Below, in pieces: positions 25,415 to 34,045 of a stretch of 64,000 nt of DNA. This DNA comes from Bog-532 sp963833835 (GTDB lineage: Bacteria; Actinomycetota; Actinomycetes; Streptosporangiales; Streptosporangiaceae): the NCBI GenBank assembly GCA_963833835.1, contig CAWHZI010000017.1:1-64000 (forward strand), read 5' to 3'. Positions within the stretch are counted from its first letter, which is position 1; the number at the start of each line of letters is the position of its first letter. The notes under the pieces were generated by a model that saw nothing but the letters and a program-made list of their open reading frames with translations, had not been told where the DNA came from and ran no database searches. A program made the translations under genes and the position numbers.

Positions 25415-26302
25415 GTGGCGATAGGAAGCACCGCAGAACCGGCCCCGCTGGTCGGCCCCGGGCGCCGGAAGCCCTCGCTGTCCCGCCTGGCCCGGCGAAT
25501 CGGCCGGTACGCGCTGGTCGTGATCGTCTGCGTAGTCGTCCTCTTCCCGGTCTACTGGATGGTTCTCAGTACCTTCCAGCCCGAGAAGTACAGCCTGACC
25601 TACCCGCCACCGTTCTTCCTGCACGGCTTCAACCTCGGCGCGCTGACGTCCCTCTTCAAGCAGCAGCCGATCGTGACCTGGCTGGCCCATTCCTTCCTCG
25701 TATCGGTGCTGGCGGTGGCGATTACCGTGGTATTGGCGGTACCGGGCGGGTACCTTCTGTCCCGCCTTAGGTGGCGGGGGAGTGGCGTCTTCGGATTCTT
25801 GCTGCTGTTCACCCAGATCATGCCCGGGGCCATGATCGTCGTACCCGAGCTGCAGTTCTACCGGGCGCTGGACTGGACCAATAACTTGTTCGCGCTGTCG
25901 GCGGTCTACGCGGCCTTCACCGTCCCGCTCGGCTGCTGGATCCTCAAGTCCGCCTTCGACAGTGTTCCCGGTGAAATCGTCGAAGCCGCGATCGTGGACG
26001 GTACCGGCCGTATCGGCGTCCTGCTGCGCATTCTGGTCCCGCTGTCGCGGCCCGCCCTGGTGGCGGTTCTGGTCGTGGCGTTCTTCGTGAGTTGGAATGA
26101 CTACGTGTTCGCGTCGGCCTTCATCACGAACCGCGGCCTGTACACGGCCGGCCTGGGCATCTCGACCTTCATCAGCGAGGAAGACATCCAGCTCTACCAG
26201 TTGCAGGCCGCCGCGGTCGTCTTCTCCCTGGTGCCGGTAGTGCTCTACATGATCGTGAGCCGGAATATCGTCCGTGGCCTGACCGCCGGCGCCGTTAAGT
26301 GA
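25415..26302 (+). CDS. Sugar ABC transporter permease (MalG-like)
   Basis: A 295-residue partner permease with about six helices. The EAA loop is EAAIVDGTGRIGVLLRILVP (about residues 190-209), and the N-terminal helix ends with FPVYWMVLSTFQP, usual for MalG/UgpE proteins. It starts with GTG after GGGAGAC. With the preceding permease it forms the channel for a carbohydrate captured by the lipoprotein at 22960. The operon continues with catabolic enzymes after a 31-bp gap. Confidence 0.92.
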   Translation: MAIGSTAEPAPLVGPGRRKPSLSRLARRIGRYALVVIVCVVVLFPVYWMVLSTFQPEKYSLTYPPPFFLHGFNLGALTSLFKQQPIVTWLAHSFLVSVLAVAITVVLAVPGGYLLSRLRWRGSGVFGFLLLFTQIMPGAMIVVPELQFYRALDWTNNLFALSAVYAAFTVPLGCWILKSAFDSVPGEIVEAAIVDGTGRIGVLLRILVPLSRPALVAVLVVAFFVSWNDYVFASAFITNRGLYTAGLGISTFISEEDIQLYQLQAAAVVFSLVPVVLYMIVSRNIVRGLTAGAVK

Positions 26303-26333
26303 TCAGGCTGGGGTCGTTTCTGACGGGAGTGGC

Positions 26334-27314
26334 ATGACGCAGGGCAGGCTGGTTCATCCGTGGGTGGCTGAGGGTGCGGGGCGGGTCCGGTTCGGGGTGG
26401 TCGGGAATTTCGTGAAGGGCTGGCCGGAGCATCTGCGGTTCGCCACCGAGGCGGAGCGGCTCGGTTATGACTCGTGTGCCCTGTTTGATCATCCGAACCG
26501 GCTGATGGAGTGCTGGACGCTGATGAGCGCGCTGGCCGCCTCCACGGAGCGGATCCGGCTGATCTCGATGGTCAGCTGTATTTATTACCGCAGTGCGTTC
26601 ATGCTGGCCCGGCAGGCCGCGGATGTGGACCGGGTCAGTGGCGGGCGGCTGGTGCTCGGGGTGGGGATCGGTGATGATGTGCCCGAGTTCACCGAGCTGG
26701 GTGTGGCGTTCGGGCGGGTGGGGGTGCGGCAGGCGGCGATGGCGGAGACGGTCCGGGTGGTGCAGGCCCTGTGGGGCGGTGAGAAGGTCACCAGTGCGGT
26801 GGCTGGCGGTCACCTTGATGGTGCGGGGTTGCGGCCGGGGCCGGTGCAGGAGCCGCATGTGCCGGTGCTGATCGGCGGGGGCGGGGAAAAGACCACGCTG
26901 CGGCAGGTCGCGGAGCTGGCTGATGTGAGTAATTTCGCCCCGCATGAGTGGGCCGGGTCGGCGTTCGACGTCGGTGATGTGGCCCGTAAGTACGGGGTCC
27001 TGCGTGATTACTGTGCTGCCGCGGGGCGGCCGTTCGGGTCGGTGCTGCGGTCTCATTTCACCCCGCTGCTGGTGCTGGCCGAAGATGGGCAGCAACTGGC
27101 CCGCAAGCAGGCGGCGCAGCGGATCCCGGATCCGCATCTGACGGTCCGGCACGTGTTCGCCACCCCGGCCGAGGCGATCGGGCACTACCAGGGCCTGGCT
27201 GATGCCGGTGTCCAGTACTTCATCGCCGGCATCGACAGCGCGGACGAGGAAACCATGCGCCTGCTGGCCCAAGCCGTCTGGCCCGCCATCAAAGCCGGCG
27301 CCCAAGCGACTTAA
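26334..27314 (+). CDS. LLM class flavin/F420-dependent oxidoreductase
   Basis: A 326-residue luciferase-like TIM-barrel oxidoreductase. FGVVGNFVKGWPEHLRFATEAERLGYDS at the start, GGRLVLGVGIGDDVPEF and the VLIGGGGEKT strand are typical of the family; actinobacterial members often use cofactor F420. It might oxidise a sugar or secondary alcohol. Codon use has more T and G in third positions (GGT, GAT, GTG) than the flanking genes, so it could have been acquired separately. Its ATG is 31 bp after the permease gene and it is probably in the same operon. Confidence 0.88.
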   Translation: MTQGRLVHPWVAEGAGRVRFGVVGNFVKGWPEHLRFATEAERLGYDSCALFDHPNRLMECWTLMSALAASTERIRLISMVSCIYYRSAFMLARQAADVDRVSGGRLVLGVGIGDDVPEFTELGVAFGRVGVRQAAMAETVRVVQALWGGEKVTSAVAGGHLDGAGLRPGPVQEPHVPVLIGGGGEKTTLRQVAELADVSNFAPHEWAGSAFDVGDVARKYGVLRDYCAAAGRPFGSVLRSHFTPLLVLAEDGQQLARKQAAQRIPDPHLTVRHVFATPAEAIGHYQGLADAGVQYFIAGIDSADEETMRLLAQAVWPAIKAGAQAT

Positions 27315-27352
27315 TCTGGCCCACGGTCGTCTACGAGACAGGAGAACGCCAG

Positions 27353-28357
27353 GTGCGAGTCGTGGTGATTGGCGGGACCGGGCATATCGGCAGTTACCTG
27401 GTGCCCCGGCTGGTGCGGGCCGGACATGACGTGGTGTCGATTTCCCGCGGCCAGTCCCCGCCCTATCTGGTCGACGACAGCTGGGCCGCGGTCGAGCAGC
27501 TGGTCCTGGATAAGGACGCGGAAGAGCAGCGGGGCACCTTCGGCCAGCTCGTCGCGGGTTTGCGGCCCGACGCCGTGGTCGACCTGCTGTGCTACACGAT
27601 GGCCTCGGCCACGCAGCTGGCCGCGGCGCTGCGCGGGTCGCCGGCCTACCTGCTGCACTGCGGCACGATCTGGGTCCTCGGCCCGGCGACCGCGGTGCCC
27701 GTCACCGAGGACGCTCCGCGGCGCCCGATCCTGGAGTACGGCGTCCACAAGGCGGCCGTCGAGGAGTTCCTGCTCACCGAGGCGGCCCAGGGACGGCTGC
27801 AGGCCACCGTCCTGCATCCCGGGCACGTCGTCGGCCCGGGCTGGCTGCCGGTCAACCCGGCTGGCTATTTCCGCCCCGACATCTACGGCGACCTGGCCCG
27901 CGGTGAGGAGGTCAGCCTGCCTCACCTCGGGCTGGAGACCCTGCACCACGTCCATGCCGACGACGTGGCCCAGGCGTTCACGCTCGCGCTCGATCAGCCG
28001 TCGCGGGCCGTGGGCCAGGCCTTTCATGTCGTGTCCGAACAGGCCCTGACCATGCGCGGTTTCGCCGAGGCGGTCGCCTTCTGGTTCGGGCAGGAACCCC
28101 GCTTGCGCTACGAACCCTGGGAGACCTGGCGCCGGGAGCACGACCCCGAAGACGTGGAGCACACCTGGAACCACCTGCGCCACAGCCCGTGCATCAGCAT
28201 GGCCAAGGCGCGGCGCGTGCTCGGCTACGCGCCGCGCTACAGCTCGCTGGACGCCCTGCACGAGGCGGTGGCGTGGCTGGCCGAACACGGCCAGATCGAG
28301 ACCGGCGGCCATCCGATGCGACACTTCCCGGCCGGCCAAGCCGTCGGTCAGGTCTGA
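27353..28357 (+). CDS. NAD-dependent epimerase/dehydratase family protein
   Basis: An extended SDR of 334 residues. GGTGHIGSYLVPRLVRAGHD is the NAD site at residues about 7-26, and YGVHK provides the active-site Tyr and Lys. The mid-part (VSLPHLGLETLHHVHADDVA) contains the substrate-binding HADDVA typical of sugar-nucleotide or sugar epimerases. The GTG start has AGGAGAA before it. Whether it works on a free sugar, a lactone or a nucleotide sugar cannot be told. Operon member upstream of the esterase. Confidence 0.88.
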   Translation: MRVVVIGGTGHIGSYLVPRLVRAGHDVVSISRGQSPPYLVDDSWAAVEQLVLDKDAEEQRGTFGQLVAGLRPDAVVDLLCYTMASATQLAAALRGSPAYLLHCGTIWVLGPATAVPVTEDAPRRPILEYGVHKAAVEEFLLTEAAQGRLQATVLHPGHVVGPGWLPVNPAGYFRPDIYGDLARGEEVSLPHLGLETLHHVHADDVAQAFTLALDQPSRAVGQAFHVVSEQALTMRGFAEAVAFWFGQEPRLRYEPWETWRREHDPEDVEHTWNHLRHSPCISMAKARRVLGYAPRYSSLDALHEAVAWLAEHGQIETGGHPMRHFPAGQAVGQV

Positions 28358-28369
28358 GGGGCGGGCCCC

Positions 28370-29332
28370 GTGACGAGTTTCGATCTCCCCGCCGGCCAGC
28401 TCCCCGGCTACCGCGGCCGCAATCCCCGGCCAGATGATCACACCAGCTACTGGGCGCAGGGCCTGGCCGAGCTGGACGCGATCGACCCGGCCGTCAGCCT
28501 CGTCACCCATCCGCATCCGGCGGCCGGGATGGAGTGCTTCGATCTCACGTTCACCGGAGTGCGTGGGGCCCGGCTGCACGCCAAGTACGTCCGCCCCCGC
28601 GGTGCTGGCTCGGGCCGCCCGGCCGTGCTGATGTTCCACGGCTACGGGGCCAGCAGCGGCGACTGGTTCGACAAGCTGCCCTACGCGGCTCAGGGCTACT
28701 GCGTGGCCGCGCTGGACGTCCGCGGGCAAGGCGGCACCTCGCAGGACGCCGGAGTCACCGACGGCACGACGCTCGGCGGTCACATCATCCGCGGCCTGGA
28801 CGACGAGCCGGGCAATCTGCTGTACCGCCACATCTTCCTGGACTGCGCCCAGCTCGCCCGCATCGTCATGGCCATGCCCGAGGTCGACGCCGGCCGGGTC
28901 GGAGTCACCGGGGCCTCGCAGGGCGGCGGCCTGGCCCTGGCCTGCGCCGCGCTTGAGCCGCGGGTCGCCCGGCTCGCCGCCACCTACCCGTTCCTGACGG
29001 ACTACCTGCGGGTGTGGGAGATGGATCTGGCCAACGAGGGCGCTTACGAGCAGATCGGCACCTACTTCCGCCGCCACGACCCGCTGCACGAGCGCGCGGA
29101 TCGCACCTTCGAGCGGCTCGGCTACATCGACGTCCAGCATCTGGCCGACCGGATCACGGCCGAGGTGCTCTTCACCGTGGGGATGCAGGACCGGATCTGC
29201 CCGCCGTCCTCGCAGTACGCCACCTACAACAAGATCGAGTCCACGAGGCAGCTACGGATCTACCCGGACTTCGGGCACGAGCCACTGCCCGGCCAGAACG
29301 ACGCCGTCTTCGCGTTCATGGCCGGCCTCTGA
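28370..29332 (+). CDS. Acetyl xylan esterase-like alpha/beta hydrolase
   Basis: A 320-residue carbohydrate esterase family 7-type hydrolase (acetyl xylan esterase/cephalosporin C deacetylase). The nucleophile elbow is GASQGGG (about residue 182), followed by the Asp in VGMQDRICPPS and the His in DFGHE. PAVLMFHGYGASSGDW forms the oxyanion side. No signal peptide is seen, so it would deacetylate imported acetylated sugars in the cytosol. Starts 12 bp after the epimerase gene. The predicted job fits uptake of acetylated plant oligosaccharides (inference). Confidence 0.9.
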   Translation: MTSFDLPAGQLPGYRGRNPRPDDHTSYWAQGLAELDAIDPAVSLVTHPHPAAGMECFDLTFTGVRGARLHAKYVRPRGAGSGRPAVLMFHGYGASSGDWFDKLPYAAQGYCVAALDVRGQGGTSQDAGVTDGTTLGGHIIRGLDDEPGNLLYRHIFLDCAQLARIVMAMPEVDAGRVGVTGASQGGGLALACAALEPRVARLAATYPFLTDYLRVWEMDLANEGAYEQIGTYFRRHDPLHERADRTFERLGYIDVQHLADRITAEVLFTVGMQDRICPPSSQYATYNKIESTRQLRIYPDFGHEPLPGQNDAVFAFMAGL

Positions 29333-29349
29333 GCGCCGGGCGGCCTGAC

Positions 29350-30207
29350 ATGACCACCCCGGTCCAGTTCACCGATGCCTGCTGCCAGCACGGCGAAGGA
29401 CCGGTCTGGGACGGCCGCTCCGGCCGCCTGGCCCTGGTCGACATGCTGCGCGGCGACGTGCTGTTCGCGGACCACGATGGCACGGTCACCCGGCGGCACG
29501 TCGGGGCGGTGGCGGCCGCGCTGCGCCCTCGCGCGAGCGGGGGATGGGTGCTCGCGATCGAGCGGGGCTTCGCGTTCGGCGACGCGGACCTGACCGAGAT
29601 CGACGCACTCGAGCCATTGTGGACCGACGCTGACGTCCGCATGAACGACGGCGCATGCGACGCCACCGGCCGGTTCTTCTGCGGCAGCCTGGCCTCGGAC
29701 GGCCTGCCCGGGGCGGGGCGGCTGTACCGGTTCGGGTCCCGGGGACGGCCCGAGGCGGTCCTAGACCAGGTGACCGTCTCGAACGGTCTGGGCTGGAGCC
29801 CGGACGGCCACACGGCCTACTACGTCGATTCCGCGGCCCAGCGCATCGATGCGTTCGACTACGACCAGGCCCGGGGCGAGTTCACGCACCGCCGCCCGCT
29901 GGCCGAGATCGCCCCGTCGGACGGCGTTCCCGACGGGCTGACGGTCGACGCTGAAGGCGGCATCTGGCTGGCCCTGCACGCCGGCGGCGCGGTCCGCAGG
30001 TACCGGCCGGACGGTGCGCTGGCCGCCGAGATCGAAGTCCCGGTCTCCAGCCCGACCGCCTGCACGTTCGGCGGTCCTGGGCTGCGGACCCTGTACATCA
30101 CGACCTCCGCGCTGGGCTTGCCGCCGGGCCGTGAACCCGCAGCGGGCAGCGTGTTCAGGTGCGAGCCGGGCGTGGCCGGCCTGCCGGTTCACCCCTACCG
30201 CGGCTAA
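29350..30207 (+). CDS. SMP-30/gluconolactonase family lactonase
   Basis: A 285-residue six-bladed beta-propeller of the SMP-30/regucalcin family that opens sugar 1,4- or 1,5-lactones with a divalent metal. HGEGPVWDG carries the first metal ligand Glu, VRMNDGACDATGRFFCGS the Asn/Asp ligands, SNGLGWSPDG and DGVPDGLTVDAEGGIWLAL the remaining ones. The ATG at 29350 starts 18 bp after the esterase stop. Last gene of the rightward operon; with a dehydrogenase and the enolase-superfamily dehydratase it supplies the lactone-opening step of an oxidative aldose route. Confidence 0.92.
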   Translation: MTTPVQFTDACCQHGEGPVWDGRSGRLALVDMLRGDVLFADHDGTVTRRHVGAVAAALRPRASGGWVLAIERGFAFGDADLTEIDALEPLWTDADVRMNDGACDATGRFFCGSLASDGLPGAGRLYRFGSRGRPEAVLDQVTVSNGLGWSPDGHTAYYVDSAAQRIDAFDYDQARGEFTHRRPLAEIAPSDGVPDGLTVDAEGGIWLALHAGGAVRRYRPDGALAAEIEVPVSSPTACTFGGPGLRTLYITTSALGLPPGREPAAGSVFRCEPGVAGLPVHPYRG

Positions 30208-30226
30208 CGTCCTGCCGCGGGCGAGC

Positions 30227-31768
30227 TCAGCCGGGGTCGCCGAGACGCCGGGCCGCGGCCGCCCATGGCCGCTGATCCCCGCGGGGTTCGAACCGGCGCA
30301 GCTCCTGCGTGTCCGCCACCAGGGCGCGCAGGCCCCCCAGGTCTCCGGGGGCCGCGCCCAGGGCCCGCGCCTGGGCCAGCGCGTTGCCCAGCGCGGCCGC
30401 CTCCACCGGGCCGGCGATCACCGGCAGGCCGCAGGCGTCCGCCGTCAGCTGGCACAACAGGTGGTTCCGCACCCCGCCGCCGACCATGTGGATGACGTCG
30501 GCGGATCGCCCGGACAGCTGCTGGGCCGCGATGATCGTCCGCCGGTAGGCCAGGGCCAGGCTGTCCAGGATGCAGCGGGTCACCTCGGCCGGGCGCTCGG
30601 GGACGGGATCCCCGGCCCGGGCGCAGGCCGCGGCCAGCCGGCCGGGCATGTCCCCCGGCGGCAGGAACACCGGGTCGTCGGTGTCCACCACTGAGGTCAG
30701 CGGGGCCAGCCCGGCCGCCTCGGCCAGCAGGTCACCGAGCTCCACCGCCCGGCCCGCGGTCCGCCAGCCCCGCAGCGACTCCTGCAGCAGCCACAGGCCG
30801 GTCACGTTGTGCAGGTACCGGATCCGGCCGTCCAGCCCGGCCTCGTTGGTGAACCCGGCCCGGCGGCTGGCCTCGGTCAGCACCGGCGCGTCCAGCTCCA
30901 TCCCCACCAGCGACCAGGTGCCGCTGGAGATGTAGACGAAATCCCGGCCGGACGCGGGCACCGCGGCCACCGCCGACGCGGTGTCGTGCGAGCCGACCGC
31001 GATCACCGGCAATCCGCCCAGCTGGGCCGCGTTCTTGCTCACCCCCGGCTGGACCGGGCCGATCACGTCGCCGGGGGAGCGCAGCGGCGGGAGCAGGGAC
31101 CACGGGATCCCGGCCCGTTCGACCAGCTCCCGGGCCCACTCGCCGCGGCGCGCGTCGTACAGCTGGGTCGTCGACGCGTTCGTGCGTTCGGCTCCGGCCA
31201 CCCCGGTCAGCCAGTAGGCCAGCAGGTCCGGGATCAGCAGCAGCGTCCGGGCCGCGTCCAGCTGCGGGCTGCCGGCCGCCGCCGCGAGCTGGTAGATCGT
31301 GTTGAACGGCAGGTGCTGGATCCCGGTCACCGCGTACAGCTCGGCCTGGCTGACCCGGGCCGATATCTTGTCCGCCATCCCCGCGGTCCGGTCGTCGCGG
31401 TAGTGCACGGGGTTGCCCAGCAACGCGCCGGAGGAGTCCAGCAGCCCGTAGTCGACGCCCCAGGAGTCGATCCCCACGCTGGCCAGCTCGTGGCCGGCGT
31501 CCGCGGCCCGCCGTGCCGCCACCGCGATGCCGTCCAGCAGTTCGCGGTACAGGGCCAGGATGTCCCAGTGCAGCGTCCCGTCCACCCGGACCGGCTCGTT
31601 CGGGAACCGGTGCACCTCGTCCAGGCTCAGCTGCCCGGGCCCGACCCGGGCCAGCATCACCCGCCCGCTCGACGCCCCCAGATCCGCCGCCGCGACAAAA
31701 ATTCCCCCGGAGCCAGCAGTCTCTCCAGTCACGTCAGTCTCTCTAGCCACATCTGTCACGTCAGCCAT
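30227..31768 (-). CDS. rhaB: L-rhamnulokinase (FGGY family)
   Basis: A 513-residue sugar kinase that phosphorylates L-rhamnulose. The phosphate-1 loop is DLGASSGRVMLARV, the hinge GIDSWGVDYGLLD, adenosine motif MVGGGVRNHLLCQLTADA, and the ATP site SHDTASAVAAVPA with YISSGTWSLVG. These are the features of RhaB rather than XylB. It ends 20 bp from the lactonase gene (convergent) and starts 7 bp from the end of the aldolase gene, so it forms a leftward operon with rhaEW. The N-terminal 20 residues are Thr-rich and may be over-extended. Confidence 0.92.
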   Translation of the reverse strand: MADVTDVARETDVTGETAGSGGIFVAAADLGASSGRVMLARVGPGQLSLDEVHRFPNEPVRVDGTLHWDILALYRELLDGIAVAARRAADAGHELASVGIDSWGVDYGLLDSSGALLGNPVHYRDDRTAGMADKISARVSQAELYAVTGIQHLPFNTIYQLAAAAGSPQLDAARTLLLIPDLLAYWLTGVAGAERTNASTTQLYDARRGEWARELVERAGIPWSLLPPLRSPGDVIGPVQPGVSKNAAQLGGLPVIAVGSHDTASAVAAVPASGRDFVYISSGTWSLVGMELDAPVLTEASRRAGFTNEAGLDGRIRYLHNVTGLWLLQESLRGWRTAGRAVELGDLLAEAAGLAPLTSVVDTDDPVFLPPGDMPGRLAAACARAGDPVPERPAEVTRCILDSLALAYRRTIIAAQQLSGRSADVIHMVGGGVRNHLLCQLTADACGLPVIAGPVEAAALGNALAQARALGAAPGDLGGLRALVADTQELRRFEPRGDQRPWAAAARRLGDPG

Positions 31769-31775
31769 GCGAGCC

Positions 31776-33818
31776 TCAGCGCAGGAACCCGGCCGCCACG
31801 CCGGCGTCCACCGGCACGTGCAGGCCCGTGGTCAGCGACAGCTCCCCGGCGGTCAGCGCCACCACCGCCGCGGCCACGTGCTCGGGCAGCACCTCCTGCC
31901 CCAGCAGCGTGCGCTTGGCGTAGTAGGCGCCGAGCTCGGACTCGGGCACCCCGTACACCGCGGCCCGCTGCGCCCCCCAGCCCCCGGCGAAGATCCCCGA
32001 GCCGCGCACCACCGCGTCGGGGTTGATCCCGTTGACCCGGATGCCGTGCGGGCCCAGCTCGGCCGCGAGCAGCCGGACCTGGTGGGCCTGGTCGGCCTTG
32101 GCCGCCCCGTAGCCGAGGTTGTTCGGCCCGGCCACGACCGAGTTCTTGCTCACCACGTAGACGATGTCGCCCCCCAGCTCCTGGGCGATCATCACCCGCG
32201 CCGCCTCCCGGGAGACCAGGAACGAGCCGCGCGCCATCACATCGTGCTGGACGTCCCAGTCCGCTGCGGTCGTCTGCAGCAGCGGCTTGGAGATCGACAG
32301 CCCGGCGTTGTTGACCACCAGGTCCAGCCCGCCGAAGGCCAGCACCGCCGCGTGCACCGCCGCCGCGATGCCGTCCTCGCTGGTCACGTCGACCGTGACC
32401 GCCGCCGCCGCGTCGGCCGAGCCGATCCCGGCCGCCACCTCCGCCGCCGCGCCACCGTCCCGGTCGGCCACCACTACGCAGGCGCCCTCGCCCGCCAGCC
32501 GTTGGGCGATGGCCCGGCCGATCCCGGATCCGCCCCCGGTGACCAGCGCGATCCGGGTGGCCAGGGGCCTGGGCTTGGGCCGCCGCCGCAGCTTGGCTTC
32601 CTCCAGTTCCCAGTACTCGATGCGGAACTTCTCGGCCTCGTCGATGGGCCGGTAGGACGAGATGGCCTCCGCGCCGCGGATCACGTTGATCGCGTTGACG
32701 TAGAACTCACCCGCTACCCGGGCCGTCTGCTTGTCCGCGCCGTAGCTGAACATCCCGACCCCGGGCACCAGCACGATGGCCGGGTCCGCGCCCCGCATCG
32801 GCGGCGACGACGGGTCCGCGTGCCGCTCGTAGTAGGCCCGGTAGTCCTCCCGGTAGGCCGCGTGCAGCTCGCCCAGCCGGGTGATCACCGCGCCCAGCGG
32901 CGCGGACGGGGGCAGGTCCAGCACCAGCGGCCGGACCTTGGTCCGCAGGAAATGGTCCGGGCAGGACGTGCCCCGCGCGGCCAGCTCCGGGTGCCTGCTC
33001 CGCGCGATGAAGTCCAGCACCACATCACTGTCGGTGAAGTGGCCCACCTGCGGCCGGTCGGCCGAGGCCAGGCCGCGGATGACCGGGGCCAGCTCCGCCG
33101 CCCGGGCCCGCCGCTCCTGCGCGGGCAGCGGTTCGTAGCCCGCGATAACCGGTCCGAACGGCTCCGGCCGGCCCTGGGAGTCGAGGTAGGCCTGGGCGGT
33201 GCGGATGATCTCCAGCGAGCGGGCCTCGCATTCGTCGCTGGTGTCGCCCCAGGCGGTGATGCCGTGGCCGCCCAGGATGACCCCGATGGCATCGGGGTGT
33301 TCCCGCTGCACGGCCGCGATGTCCAGCCCGAGCTGGAACCCGGGCCGCCGCCACGGCACCCACACCACCCGGTCGCCGAAACAGGCCTTGGTCAGCGCCT
33401 CACCGTCGGCCGCGGTGGCGAACGCGATCCCGGCGTCCGGGTGCAGGTGGTCGACGTTGTCCGCGTCTACCAGGCCGTGCATGGCGGTGTCGATCGACGG
33501 CGCCGCGCCCCCCCGGCCGTGCAGGCAGTAGTCGAACGCGGCCACCATGTCGTCCTCGTGCTCCACCCCGGGGTACACGTCCACCAGGGCCCGCAGCCGG
33601 TCCACCCGCAGCACGGCCAGACCGGTCTCGGTCAGCGTGCCCAGGTCGCCGCCGGAGCCCTTGACCCACATCAGCTCGACCGGGTGGCCGGTGACCGGGT
33701 CGGTGGCCTGCGCCTTGGCCGAGGTGTTGCCGCCCGCGTAGTTGGTGTTCCGCGGGTCGGCGCCGAGCCGGTTACTGCGCTCGATCAGCGCCGGGACCGC
33801 GGTGCTGGCATCGGTCAT
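31776..33818 (-). CDS. rhaEW: Bifunctional rhamnulose-1-phosphate aldolase/lactaldehyde dehydrogenase (RhaEW)
   Basis: A 680-residue fusion. The N-terminal half is a class II aldolase (NTNYAGGNTSAK, then MWVKGSGGDLGTLT and the metal-binding DNVDHLHPDAGIAFA), and the C-terminal half is an SDR (ALVTGGGSGIGRAIAQRL at about residue 428, NNAGLS, YGAAKADQ). It would split L-rhamnulose 1-phosphate into dihydroxyacetone phosphate and L-lactaldehyde, and oxidise the latter to L-lactate. First gene of the leftward rha operon, divergent from LacI. No rhamnose isomerase or mutarotase gene was found nearby. Confidence 0.93.
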   Translation of the reverse strand: MTDASTAVPALIERSNRLGADPRNTNYAGGNTSAKAQATDPVTGHPVELMWVKGSGGDLGTLTETGLAVLRVDRLRALVDVYPGVEHEDDMVAAFDYCLHGRGGAAPSIDTAMHGLVDADNVDHLHPDAGIAFATAADGEALTKACFGDRVVWVPWRRPGFQLGLDIAAVQREHPDAIGVILGGHGITAWGDTSDECEARSLEIIRTAQAYLDSQGRPEPFGPVIAGYEPLPAQERRARAAELAPVIRGLASADRPQVGHFTDSDVVLDFIARSRHPELAARGTSCPDHFLRTKVRPLVLDLPPSAPLGAVITRLGELHAAYREDYRAYYERHADPSSPPMRGADPAIVLVPGVGMFSYGADKQTARVAGEFYVNAINVIRGAEAISSYRPIDEAEKFRIEYWELEEAKLRRRPKPRPLATRIALVTGGGSGIGRAIAQRLAGEGACVVVADRDGGAAAEVAAGIGSADAAAAVTVDVTSEDGIAAAVHAAVLAFGGLDLVVNNAGLSISKPLLQTTAADWDVQHDVMARGSFLVSREAARVMIAQELGGDIVYVVSKNSVVAGPNNLGYGAAKADQAHQVRLLAAELGPHGIRVNGINPDAVVRGSGIFAGGWGAQRAAVYGVPESELGAYYAKRTLLGQEVLPEHVAAAVVALTAGELSLTTGLHVPVDAGVAAGFLR

Positions 33819-33867
33819 GAGCGTCTCTCCTCAGCTTCCCGGCTGGCCGGCGTGCGTACGATCCGGA

Positions 33868-33879
33868 TGGAACGTTTCA
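33868..33879. promoter_or_regulatory. LacI-type operator TGGAACGTTTCA
   Basis: It matches the common LacI/GalR operator TGAAACGTTTCA at 11 of 12 positions and lies 50 bp before the rhaEW start, between it and the divergent lacI gene. Probably the repressor site for the rhaEW-rhaB operon. Confidence 0.65.
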
Positions 33880-33945
33880 AACTTTGCCTTAAAGTCTGAA
33901 GGCTGTCCCGTAACGCTGTCAATGCAGCCGCCCGGGGGCGGGTTT

Positions 33946-33968
33946 GAATCGTTACAATATATCGATTC
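33946..33968. promoter_or_regulatory. AT-rich dyad GAATCG...CGATTC before lacI
   Basis: A 6-bp inverted repeat with an 11-base AT-rich spacer (TTACAATATAT). It lies about 80 bp before the lacI start and may be its promoter or an auxiliary operator. Confidence 0.35.
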
Positions 33969-34045
33969 CCGGGCCAGGGCACCCTGGAGCGGGCTGGTCG
34001 ATCCGGAGCATGGGCCCTCTGGAACACTTGACCAGGGAGGACTTG

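Noticed and set aside
27311..29140. A 609-codon open frame on the minus strand opposite the epimerase and esterase genes
   Set aside because: It is the antisense shadow of two clearly homologous genes; composition is Arg/Gly/Val/Ala-rich and no family motif was seen. Long spurious frames are common at this GC.
31527..33899. A 790-codon open frame on the plus strand opposite rhaB and rhaEW
   Set aside because: It covers two intact, well-conserved genes on the other strand and its translation is low-complexity Arg/His/Gly/Pro; no motif.
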